Origin: Chelydra serpentina
Taxonomy: Eukaryota > Chordata > Testudines > Chelydridae
Length of the DNA: 64,000 nt
Reading direction: 5' to 3'
Assembly (NCBI GenBank): GCA_037349315.1
Contig: JBAIAC010000054.1
Coordinates: 2,976,001-3,040,000, forward strand
Part shown: one piece after another, positions 54,720 through 64,000 of the stretch
How positions within the stretch are numbered: position 1 is the stretch's first letter
Layout of the letters: each line of letters opens with the position of its first letter
Position numbers and translations under genes: made by a program
The notes under the pieces: generated by a model
The model's input: only the letters and a program-made list of their open reading frames with translations
Told to the model about the DNA's origin: nothing
Databases searched by the model: none

Positions 54720-57700
54720 GTAAGTGTCCACCCCTAACAGCCCACAGCTCGCAGACCCGGGAGCTTTGCTGCCTAGGCAGTTGCTGTGGCGCCCCCTTCA
54801 GGGGATGGGAGGGAACCTGTGCTGGATTCCCCTCTGCTGTGGGCCAGGGTGTGGCCTTGTGCAGTCACTGAGCTGGACACGCCCTGGCTAACAGCCAGCC
54901 TGAGGCCCCAGGAGGGAAAGCCTCTGGCTTCGGGAGGGCCTAAGCCTCGGCACATCACTGCGAGGGCTCGAGGAGAGGAGCTGCTGGGCTGCCCTCCTGG
55001 GGCAGGAGGCAGGGGACCCAGTGTCGCCCTCCCCTCATTTGTTTGTATGCTGGGTCCTGCTTAGGGTTTGTCCCACAGATTCACCGCTCTGGCCTTCCCC
55101 AGCGTCCCCAGGCCAGCCCTGTGCTATCACCTGCTGCCGGGGAGTGGAAGCTGGTGACATTGGGTCGGGCAAGCTGCGGTTTCTCAGACCCACCTGCAGA
55201 CGTCCGCTCTGGGGCTGGGACTGACCTTTCTGCTGCCCACCGAGGCAGCGGCTGCCCCGCAGGGCCCCATCCTTGCCAGAGCAGCTGCCGCGAGGGGCTC
55301 CACTCCTCAGCAATGCATCGCGTGTGGAGGAAGTGCCAGGTACCCTCCTCCTTGACCCTGTGCCGGGCATGGTGAGGAGCAGGTTGTGGGGCCGTGCTGC
55401 TGTTCCACAGAGTGGATGTCCCTGCCATGCCTGCCTGCCCACCCCTGCACCCCACCCCAGCCATCTCCTCCCTAGAAACTCCCCACATTAGCCAGGGAAG
55501 ACTCACTCCCCCATTGAGCCCCTCCCGGCAGTCAGAGGAGACCAGGCCGTCTCGGGAAACAAAGGGGATCTGTTCTGCAGCCGACCATGAGCCAGCACCA
55601 GAGGGACCTTTTCCGCGTCCAGCCAAGCACCACACAGCCAAAGGGCTGGAGACAACCCACTTGCCACCACAGCTTCTTGGTAGGGGAGACCCCTAGAGGA
55701 GCTGCTGGAGGGGTGGGGCAAGCATGGGTGAGGTGTAAGGGCGGATGGATCTGGTGAGGGCCTTGTGGGAGGGTTGGTGAAGATTATGGGAGGAAGATGG
55801 TAGAATTCCTGGGTTATTTTGCTGTGTGAAGGAGAGTGAATCACGCAAGGAGCATCCTGCATCTAGCTGAACGAGGGGGAGCCTTCTTTGAGAGAGCCCT
55901 TGTTCAAATCTGGGAGCACATCACTGCTCTTCTCCCTCCCCCATCAATGTGCCTCAGTTTCCCTGTCACTAAAATGGAGAGTGCTCTAAGATTCTGGGAT
56001 GGAAAGCACTGAGGGTGGGTATTCTGGGAGGTCCCTGAACATGTCCGTGGGCCTGTCTTCCGTGCATGGCCTGGGTCTGCCCTCCTCAGGCTTGGGGAAA
56101 GGCGCTTTCTAGGTGCTGGTGTTGCTCCGCACACAGGACATCCCCTAGCACTTCTCCAGTGGGTTCATTTTATTACTGAGCAGTTGGAACTGGGCCTGGG
56201 GCTGATTCTTGCCGGTGTTAGTGCAGTCGAAGTTACGGGGCTGTCTGCGGCTGCTCAGACACGGTGCCAGCTTTCCTTGAAATCCCATTGGCTCCTCTGT
56301 TGGGTCTCTTTGCTGTGGGGTGAGGAGCTAGAATGATAACGGCAAGTCCGGCCCTTCAGAGCTGTGGGAACTGATGCCAGTCTGGCTCCAGAGACACGTG
56401 AACTGCTGGCACCCCCGCTGGGCCAGCGGCTTCCGTGTGCCCTGATGGTGACATGCCCGTGACTCACCATATTGTCTGGGGGAAGGGCAGGTGGTTCCTG
56501 TTCACAGACGGCTCCAGAGCCGTGTGAGCGGCAGAGCGTTTGGTCGTGTGCGGTGCTCCCCGCGCAATGTCCGCTCCGAGCAGGGCAGCCGGCTGCAGAG
56601 GTGCGTGCCCGTCGATGGAAGGAAGCCGCAGAGCGAGGGGTTAAGTGAGGGGCAGCTGAAGGGAAGGTGAATGGAGTGGAGAGCGATAGGGTTTTCGGTG
56701 AGAATCTGTGTGTTTGGTTTGAAGCAGGACCCTAAGCTCTGAGCCTTTTGGCCATTCAGTGCTCTTCTGAGGGGTGGGGCGTTCGTTTAAAATCAGCCTT
56801 TCTGAAGCAGCGTCAGGTGTGCAGAGTCCTGGGCCCCGGGATCAGGACAGGATTGCTTGATGCAGTGCCACGTTAGTGCATCCAGTCTAGTTTTAAATGC
56901 AAACCCACTTGTAGACTAGGCTCAGTGCCTGGGCCAATGGGGTAGATGCAGCTCCAAGCGTTTAGCTTGGGCTTGCTAACGGTTTGTACTAAAGACATGG
57001 TTTTCCAGAGCCAGCGTTTGTGAGAAGCTGGAAAAGTCTTATCATCTTCTTAGCAATCAACCCTGCAGTCCCGGTTTGTTTGGCTGGTCGTAGCATGTTC
57101 TGCAGCCCCGAGTTCCTCTTTCTGCCTGGGTGTCTGTAATACAGGAGGCCAACGACTTGCTTGCCCGTGGACTCAGGAGAAGTGTGTGCACTTTGCCTCT
57201 CTCCTCTTGGGTGTCTCTGTATCATAACAAAACAAATCCCAGATCCAGGGGCGAGTCATGTAAAATGCACCTAGTACGGGAACAGTCTGGTGTGGAGAGC
57301 GGCCCTGGGCTGAGAAATGATCTCTCGCTGCCTGTCCTTTGAGCATGGGCGTGAGGCTTCTCCTTGGGTTTGGTTTATTTAATACCTCCGGAAGCCAAGC
57401 TACTGGGCGATCTGCACTGCTCGTGGCTGGGTTCTGTTGAGAGACCAGACTTCACATTACGGCAGCTCAATAAAATGGTCTCGAAGCAATGGAAAAAGCT
57501 CGCCAGTGCCAAGAGATGTCGGGTTTATTCTGCCTCGTAGGGAACCCAAATGCAGCCCTAGACCTCAAGCTGCTGCTGGGGCTGGGAGAAGAAGTGGTTG
57601 CAGGGGGGAAGGTGTGCGGCTCAGTGAAGGGCTTCGGTTAGGGGGGCTCAGACCTGCAGACCCAGCTTCTCCTTTTGCTGGGGCTGGGTGAGCAATGCCA

Positions 57701-59035
57701 TGCTAGCAGTTCTCTGTTGGCACCGGCCCCTTGCTCGAATCCTCCCAGTCCTGCAGCTCTGTAGTTGCTGTTTTACCCTCCCTGACCTAGCAGCATCAGC
57801 GTCAGCTACTCCTGCAGGCAGCCACCGAACCCTGAAGCTGGCGGCCAGAGGGGTTAACTGCATGCGTGTGGAGCTCCCTGCTAGGCCTCAGAGTCCTGTA
57901 CAGCAAGGGCAGGCGTGCCTCCAAGAGCCCCCTGGGCTGGGGGCGGAGGGAGGCCAGGAACCCGGCCTGGGCAGGGATTGGGCTAGTTTTGATGAGCGTT
58001 GGTGAGGACAGATGTTTCTGAGCTAAAGAGAGTTTCTCCTGAGCTTGCTGAGCTGAAATGACCAACATAGACACAGGGACTCGGGAGGCTCTAGACAGAG
58101 CAGTCCCAAGTGTGCGTGTTTCAGACTAAGCCCAGCACAGGAGAGAGAACTGGAGTTGCTCAGCTGGGTGCAGACTGGATGCTGGAAATGCCCGTTTTCA
58201 GCCCGGAGAGCTTCACACAGCCGCCATTGGCGGGCAGCAGCAGGCCTTGCACTCTGGCTTCTCCCAATGAACTGCTTCAGGTGGGACCTGGATGGAGTCT
58301 GCTTGGCTCCCGCGTAGCTTGAGAGCTCTGTTCTGGGTGTGTCATGGGGCTGTGGTTCTAGGTGTGGCCTAGGACGAGAAGTACTTTATGCTTCTCTAAT
58401 AACTGAACGGTCTTCTCCCGGCATTGGGGCAACTGCCCGGGCACGTTTTCCAGCTGTAAAATTGTGTATTGAGTGTAGTTATTGGCCAGCCCCCTGAGTG
58501 GATACTACGTGGCAGCTGGAAAGCTCTGTGGTGGAAAAGCTGGGTGACAGCTGGAGTCTTCAGCATGGGTCCCAAGTTTCCAAGACCTTGTGCATGCTTC
58601 CCCAAGCTCTGAATTCCTTCAGACAGGAGAATTTCCCTGAGCTGAAACCTGAGCAGGTAGGGGGACACTTCTGTGTTGTGGGTTATCACAACATTCTGCC
58701 ACTGCTGACCCTGTGAAGAGAGTATCCTTCCTCTGGGGGGCCTCCCTGTTGCAACAGGAGCGTGATTAGGAAGAACCAGGATTTTCCCCATAGTGTTTAT
58801 TTTTAATTAGCATCTGCAGTTTGTTTAGCGAGCACGGGAGAGAAAACGCTAGTTAATCTGAACAGTGATTAAACAAGCAAACACTGGAGCTATTGTCACT
58901 CTTCATATTGCAATGGGAACATTGCTTTGTGCAAGTTGGCTGCCTCCCCAGATCAGACCAGAGAAAATTAGGAAACTACTTTTGATGGGTGAAGAATTTT
59001 TGAAGTGAAATGAGGAGATTTAGCAATACAGGGTA
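54720..59035. other. Intron 12, no further exon recognised
   Basis: I looked for the next mammalian RGS3 segments (SPSKGKSYTGLGKKSRLMK and following) and did not find them here. A MIR-type fragment lies at about 55945-56020, minus strand (CCTCAGTTTCCCTGTCACTA). Otherwise unique-looking. Confidence 0.5.
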
Positions 59036-59218
59036 TAGAATCATAGAATCTCAGGGTTGGAAGGGACCTTAGGAGGTCATCTAGTCCAACCCCCTGCTCA
59101 AAGCAGGACCAATCCCCAATTTTTGCCCCAGATCCCTAAATGGCCCCCTCAAAGATTGAACTCACAACCCTGGGTTTAGCAGGCCAATGCTCAAACCACT
59201 GAGCTATCCCTCCCCCCC
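59036..59218 (-). mobile_element. Turtle tRNA-derived SINE
   Basis: Full-length minus-strand copy: CR1-like tail at 59036, CCCTAAATGGCCCCCTCAAA body, reversed A box CCACTGAGCTATCCCTCC at the right end. Confidence 0.93.
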
Positions 59219-59598
59219 AAAAGCCAGCTACCAGCCCGGCCAGCCTGTAGCCACCTTGCCCTTTAGTGCACGGCCATGAGCCCATCTCTCATTATTGGCA
59301 GTCAGACTGTTAGCAAAGGGAACATGGAACGAATTAGAGAATCACTGTCGTTAGAGCTGGAAACAACCTGGTAGGTAACTGAGGCCTCCCCCCAGAAGGG
59401 CAAGGTACTGGACAAACAGTAACAGTGGGTACTGCGAATACAGTGCAAGCCGTCTCTGCTGGCATTTATCTAAATGCAAACACACTACTGCCTAATGGCT
59501 AAGAGAATCTGTAATCATAGAACCATAGGGTTAGAAGGGACCACAAGGGTCAGCTCGTCTAACCCTCTGCCAAGATGCAGGATTTGTTGCGTCTACAC

Positions 59599-59916
59599 CA
59601 GTGACCCTCAACCGTTCCAGACACTGTCCCCCTTTCAGGAGGCTGATTTGTCTCGTGTACCCCAAGTTTCACCCCACTTAAAAACGACTTGCTTACAAAA
59701 TCAGACATACCAATACGGAAGTGTCACAGCCACACTATTACGGAAACATTGCTGACTTCTCATTTTGTCTCTGCAATTTTAGTTTGTACTGATCTCGCTA
59801 GTGCTTTTTATGTAGCTTGCTGTAAAACTAGGCAAATATCCTGATGAGTTGATGTACCCCCTGGAAGACCTCAATGTACCCCCAGGGATATGCATATCCC
59901 TGGTTGAGAGCCACTG
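59599..59916. mobile_element. Nested hAT element, CAGTGACCCTCAACC family
   Basis: Ends CAGTGACCCTCAACC and GGTTGAGAGCCACTG. Flanks GTCTACAC and GCCTAACC are decayed duplicates (5 of 8). AT-rich body with GTACCCCC motifs. Confidence 0.75.
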
Positions 59917-60051
59917 GCCTAACCCATCCAACACAGATGGCTCCAGTCTCCTTTTGCAAACCGCCTGTGAAGGAGCTTCCACCACCTTCCTGGGCAGTCT
60001 GTTTCATTGTCCTACTGTTCTTACAGTAGGAAGTTTTTCCTGAGATTTAAT

Positions 60052-60338
60052 CTATGGCTGTGTCCACACTACAGACATTACAGCGGCACAGCTGTACCGC
60101 TGCAGCTTCACCGCTGTAAGGTCTCCCGTGTAGCCGCTTTATACCAGCAGGAGAGAGCTCTCCCCCCAGCATCATTAAACCACCCCAATGAGCGGCGCTA
60201 GCTATGTCGGCAGGAGAGCATCTCCCGCTGGCATAGGGCTGTCCACACCGGCGCTTCTGTCGGTGAAACTTATGTTGGTCGGGGAGGGGGGGGGTGTGTG
60301 TTTTTTCACACCCCTAATTGACAAAAGTGCTAGTGTAC
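60052..60338. mobile_element. Nested MITE (Harbinger-like)
   Basis: Starts GGCTGTGTCCACACTACAGA and ends GTGCTAGTGTACC, imperfect inverse ends. Internal GGCATAGGGCTGTCCACACC and GTCGGTGAAACTTATGTTGG are typical of an abundant turtle MITE. Confidence 0.65.
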
Positions 60339-60600
60339 CATCTGCTGTGCTGTACCCATTGCCTTTTGTCCTGCCCTCTGTGGCAAGAGAGAACAACTTT
60401 TCTCCATCTTTTTTATGGCAGCCTTTCAAGTATTTGAAGACCGTTATCATGTCCCCCCTTAATATCTTCTTCTCCAAACTAAACATACCCAGCTCCTTCA
60501 GCCTTTGCTCGTATGGCTTGTGTTCCATCCCTCTGATCATCTTTGTTGCTTGCATCTGGATCCCCTCCAGTTGCTCCACTTCCTTTCTATAATGTTGGTT

Positions 60601-61431
60601 AGACGAGTGTATTTAGTTTGGAAAAGGCCCTACCTACTCCATGGCCTTATGCAGGAGTGGTTTGGCCTCTTTCTATACAGGACGGGTCTGGGTTTCAGCT
60701 ACAATGCAAAAGCAAGAGCAGAAAATGCAGAAATGGCTGGATTCATGAACTGGCAACTGGAGGGAATGCCGCCTATGCAGCCGTTCAGTACTGATGCTGC
60801 TGCACCCAGGCACTAACAGCGGGACATTGCGTTAGGCAAGACTCCTTTGCTAGTAACTCCCTGGAGTTTCATTTGACTTACGTCCTAATGGTTGGCCTGA
60901 GAGATTCCTGCCTGCTCGGCCCTCTCCCTGGTCTCTGTGGAACACCAGCCACAAAACTTGGTAGTGTAGACAAGGCCTTGGAAACTGCTTCCATGGAGGC
61001 AAAGGGCATCCACCAATCACCTGCTCTTTCTTGCATCCCTCCTTAGATCCTGTCCGGTGTTGTCTTTCTGCAGTTTTCACGGAGTTACTCTTGTTGTGTC
61101 TGTCAAAGACTTCGATGGCAAAGCTTTGTCAAATCCTTTTTGGACCTGCCTCAAGTACTCAGCAGCCAGTTCATCGAAGGCGTGGAATTGGAATGTGCCA
61201 TCATTTCTATGGCAGCCATGGCACCTCTGATGTACACTGTGGTTTCTCTATTGCAGGCTCTTAGCTTATTGATTCTTCCATCTTGAGCTTCCAGCTGATG
61301 TCCTAATTCATCTTTGTCTGTTCTTCTCATTGTTGTATCAGCGTGGAAGAGGGACATAGGCACAGGTCCTATTGGGAAATATCATCTCTGCACCTTGCTA
61401 AGGACAGGGCTCTGTAGAAAACATTTCTACA
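60601..61431. other. No gene seen
   Basis: No repeat or exon recognised. Confidence 0.4.
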
Positions 61432-61614
61432 GGGGAGGGATAGCTCAATGGTTTGAGCATTGGCCTGCTAAACCCAGGGTTGTGAGCTCAATCCTTGAGG
61501 GGGCCATTTAGGGATCTGGGGCAAAAATTGGGGATTGGTCCTGCTTTGAGCAGGGGGTTGGACTAGATGACCTCCTAAGGTCCCTTCCAACCCTGATATT
61601 CTATGATTCTATGA
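61432..61614 (+). mobile_element. Turtle tRNA-derived SINE
   Basis: Full-length plus-strand copy: A box GGATAGCTCAATGGTTTGAG, B box GTGAGCTCAATCC, tail ending ATTCTATGATTCTATGA. Confidence 0.93.
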
Positions 61615-62815
61615 AGGGGCAGCAGCCACAGGGACTAGGGCAGCAGCTTTTGGCTGACAGAGAGATGCAGTCAGATCCCTGTGGCAATGGTCTTGCCCTA
61701 AAACCTCGACAAGGCCCTTGGTCTGGGTCCTGCTCTGGGGTACAGAGGCTGCTCTGGCTCCTTGGGGTGCCGGGGAGGGGCGGGGTGATAGCTGGAGTAC
61801 TGAGAGCCAGCTCCTGCACTCTGTCCAGTGACGGTGCTGCCGCTGTGATGAGAATTCACTTCTGGCAGGCTGAGATCCCCCTTTACCTCCCCAGTGCTTT
61901 CAGTGGCCCCACGTCACAGGGAGGCTTTCCAAACAGGGCTCTCTCTGCAGTCAGCCCACCCCGGGCCAGGGGGACAGCAAACAACATGTTGTCAGTAGGA
62001 AATATTTTACAACTTCCCCCAGCTTAACAGCCCTGCTTTAATCTCCCCCCTGACACTGTAACCACGAGCCAGACGGACTGGCAGTCTCCTCCCTCCCCAG
62101 AGAAGGCAGCACCCTGCCATTGCATTTTCAGAGCTACCTGCTTCTTGGTCGGCAAGGAACTCCCCGGCCTCACATCTTGGTCACATGCCAGCCCGCTGGG
62201 GTAGTGCTGAGAAGGCTCTGAAGCGGGTGGCTAACAGCTCTAAAGCAGAGTTATTAGGAGCAGTGTTCATTGTCCCCCAAAAGCAGCACTTAGGCCACTA
62301 GCTATTTCTGCAGCCTTAGCCCTTGGATTGTTCCTGTGTGGTGGGGGAGGTTGGTGGCTCCTTCCTTCTGGAGCAGGGTCAATGCTAACTGGGCTCTGGG
62401 ACGGTTTGGACTGAGGCCGGATCTTTGACTGGGTAAGTGGAGCTCTCAGCTGTGCCGTACCTGAATGCATCTGTTCAGTGCCACATTGAGAGTGCCACCT
62501 CCTCTAACAGCTGTCTCTAATATCCTGGGACCAACATGGCTACAACTGCCCGGCGTACTTGCGTTACCATAGCCTTTGCCCCACATGCCCTCATGCGGCT
62601 TTCCAGGCGGAGTCACCTGCACCGTGCTTCTGCTGACAGATGAATGAACCTGGCAGCTGGCCACTCGGAAACATTCGGGAAGGCAGCTGACGTGAAAGCT
62701 GGGTGCACTGCACTGTAGCTGGTAGATTCTCACTTGGGTATAACTGTGCCAGGATTTGAGGTGTTTAGTTGACTGAAAAGAGCAGTTTCCCCCATTAATC
62801 ACCTATCATTCATCT
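61615..62815. other. No gene seen
   Basis: No repeat or exon recognised. Confidence 0.4.
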
Positions 62816-62819
62816 AACG

Positions 62820-62995
62820 CTATCCACCTATGGATCCCAAAGTGCTTTACAGAGAAAGGTGCATGTTGTTATTCCCATTTTACAAAAGGGGAAACTGAGG
62901 AACCGGGGGCTGTGACTTGCCCAAGGTCACTCATGAGTCGGAGGCAGGCTGGCATTAGAGGACAGCTCTCTTGACCCCCAGTTCTGTGGGGTCAA
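62820..62995 (+). repeat. MIR-type SINE
   Basis: CCCAAAGTGCTTTACAGAGA, then ATTCCCATTTTACAAAAGGG and TGACTTGCCCAAGGTCACTC: the best-preserved MIR core in the window. Confidence 0.8.
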
Positions 62996-63771
62996 TCACC
63001 TTTAGACTCTGCTGACACCTGAGGCAGAGGAAGAGGGTTACATCCTCCCACCTCCATGTGGTTTGTGCACAGGTGGAAGGTGTGTCCAAGGCAGTGCCCA
63101 TAGATGTAGTTGACTAGAAGGCTGCGTTACTAGCTATGCCCATTGCGGCCAGGAGCTATCCTGCTATGATTAGTATTATTAATGGCATTAGGTTAATCTG
63201 TAATGAGACATGGAGCTTTGCAACCAGCAACCATGCTAAATGAAAGCAAAAGAGCTGACCTCTACAGCTGCCATTCTGAAGGCAATTAACTCATTCTCCA
63301 GCTAGTGTAGCTACTTCTAAAATGGAAGCACAGGAGAGAGCCCCACCTAAAAATGCCAGAGTGCTGCACGCCAGTAAAAGATCCACGAAACTCCATCAGT
63401 TAGAGCCTGTGCTCAGCAGTGATCCCAGCACTGTACCACAGGCTGTGCGTAAGCTCTCCCATGCAATAGGCTGCAAGCAGTTCTGACAGTCACGTTCCTA
63501 GCTTCTAAAGAGGCACCTGCCGCTATGAGGATTGAGGAAGACTCAGCTGGAGAGTTTGGGATGGTGCCGCAACTCTCAGCTCTCAGGCAGTTGAAAGAGA
63601 GTGTGTAGGGCACAGTCTTGCAGGGATTAGGGAAGTGTGCTGAGATAGTTTGGGTGAGTTTGGATTGTGGGCTCCGGTATGCTCCAGTCTCTGGCTAATT
63701 GAGAATGATCCGCTCCCCTCCTTTCCACTGTCCTGCTCCCCTTGGGCATCGCTGGGGTAAGCAGATGGAAG
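62996..63771. other. No gene seen
   Basis: No repeat or exon recognised. Confidence 0.4.
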
Positions 63772-63988
63772 CAGTAGCGTAGCCAGGGGGGAGCAGGGGG
63801 AGCGGCCGCTCCCACACTGAGCAGAAGCGGCGCCTTTTTTGTGCTCTCGCGCCTTTTGCTCCTGTGCTGCAGCTGGAGCGGAGCATTTTTTTTTGCTCCA
63901 GGCGCCTTTTTTGCTCCCGACACTTTTTGCTCCCGGTGCCTTTTTTTATCTCCGCTCCCCCTGTGCTCTAAACCTGGCTACGCCAATG
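63772..63988. mobile_element. hAT-like element, CAGTAGCGTAGCC family
   Basis: Ends CAGTAGCGTAGCCAGG and CCTGGCTACGCCAATG. Flanks GATGGAAG (63764-63771) and GACGGAAG (63989-63996) match at 7 of 8. Carries four GCGCCTTTTTT-like blocks against fewer in the copy at 52134. Confidence 0.85.
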
Positions 63989-64000
63989 GACGGAAGAGCT

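Larger units (their letters stand above)
59515..60600 (-). pseudogene. CR1-like LINE fragment with two nested insertions
   Basis: The 3' tail at 59515 (ATCATAGAACCATAGGGTTA), then 59917-60050 and 60340-60600 continue the C-terminal coding part. The minus-strand frame at 60579 downwards has MEQLEGIQMQATKMIRGMEH and ELGMFSLEKKILRGDMITVF. A hAT element (59599-59916) and a MITE (60052-60338) interrupt it. Confidence 0.85.

Noticed and set aside
1..64000. CRISPR arrays, bacterial operons, ribosome binding sites
   Set aside because: The tandem arrays here are direct minisatellites without spacer structure, and everything else indicates a vertebrate nuclear genome.

Overview
This window is nuclear DNA from a vertebrate, most likely a cryptodiran turtle. 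Three things point there. There are four clear copies (and one diverged one) of the tRNA-derived SINE whose 3' tail matches CR1 LINEs, a combination known from hidden-necked turtles. There are many CR1 3' fragments on both strands. There are families of short non-autonomous hAT elements. Gene structure is spread exon-intron, and no bacterial-type gene organisation is present.

The one protein-coding gene recognised is RGS3 (regulator of G-protein signalling 3) on the + strand. Twelve exons of the long form run from the start codon at 8257 to 54719. They join in frame into 382 complete codons plus one base, encoding the N-terminus, the C2 domain (exons 2-7), a linker (exon 8), the PDZ domain (exons 9-11) and part of the region after it. 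A second, alternative first exon (39360..39413) encodes the 18-residue start of the PDZ-RGS3 form and splices to the same exon 9. The downstream exons, including the RGS domain, lie beyond the window.

Layout: 1-8040 is upstream of RGS3. It holds a decayed non-LTR retrotransposon (3727-4843, minus), a fold-back retroposon (6139-6321) and a 1.7 kb TG-rich satellite that ends about 215 bp before the first start codon. Positions 8041-8341 are a GC-rich probable promoter plus exon 1. Positions 8342-31271 carry exons 2-7 among hAT, SINE, CR1 and MIR copies. Positions 31272-42408 hold exon 8, a 36-bp coding-like minisatellite, a CR1/L3-type LINE, a hAT element, the alternative first exon and exon 9. 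Positions 42409-51994 hold two LTR-type sequences, a fold-back retroposon inside a CR1, and the PDZ exon 10 squeezed between a 40-bp minisatellite and a 1.5 kb homopurine minisatellite, then exon 11. Positions 51995-64000 hold exon 12 and repeats, with no later exon recognised.

Many long open frames here, especially on the minus strand, are products of tandem repeats or GC-rich transposons and were not called as genes. The least ordinary items are the palindromic retroposon with 10-11 bp target duplications and a hammerhead-ribozyme-like core, the higher-order 36-bp minisatellite with a 446-codon antisense open frame, and the homopurine array inside the PDZ-coding part of RGS3. All family assignments come from recognition by eye; no database search was run.
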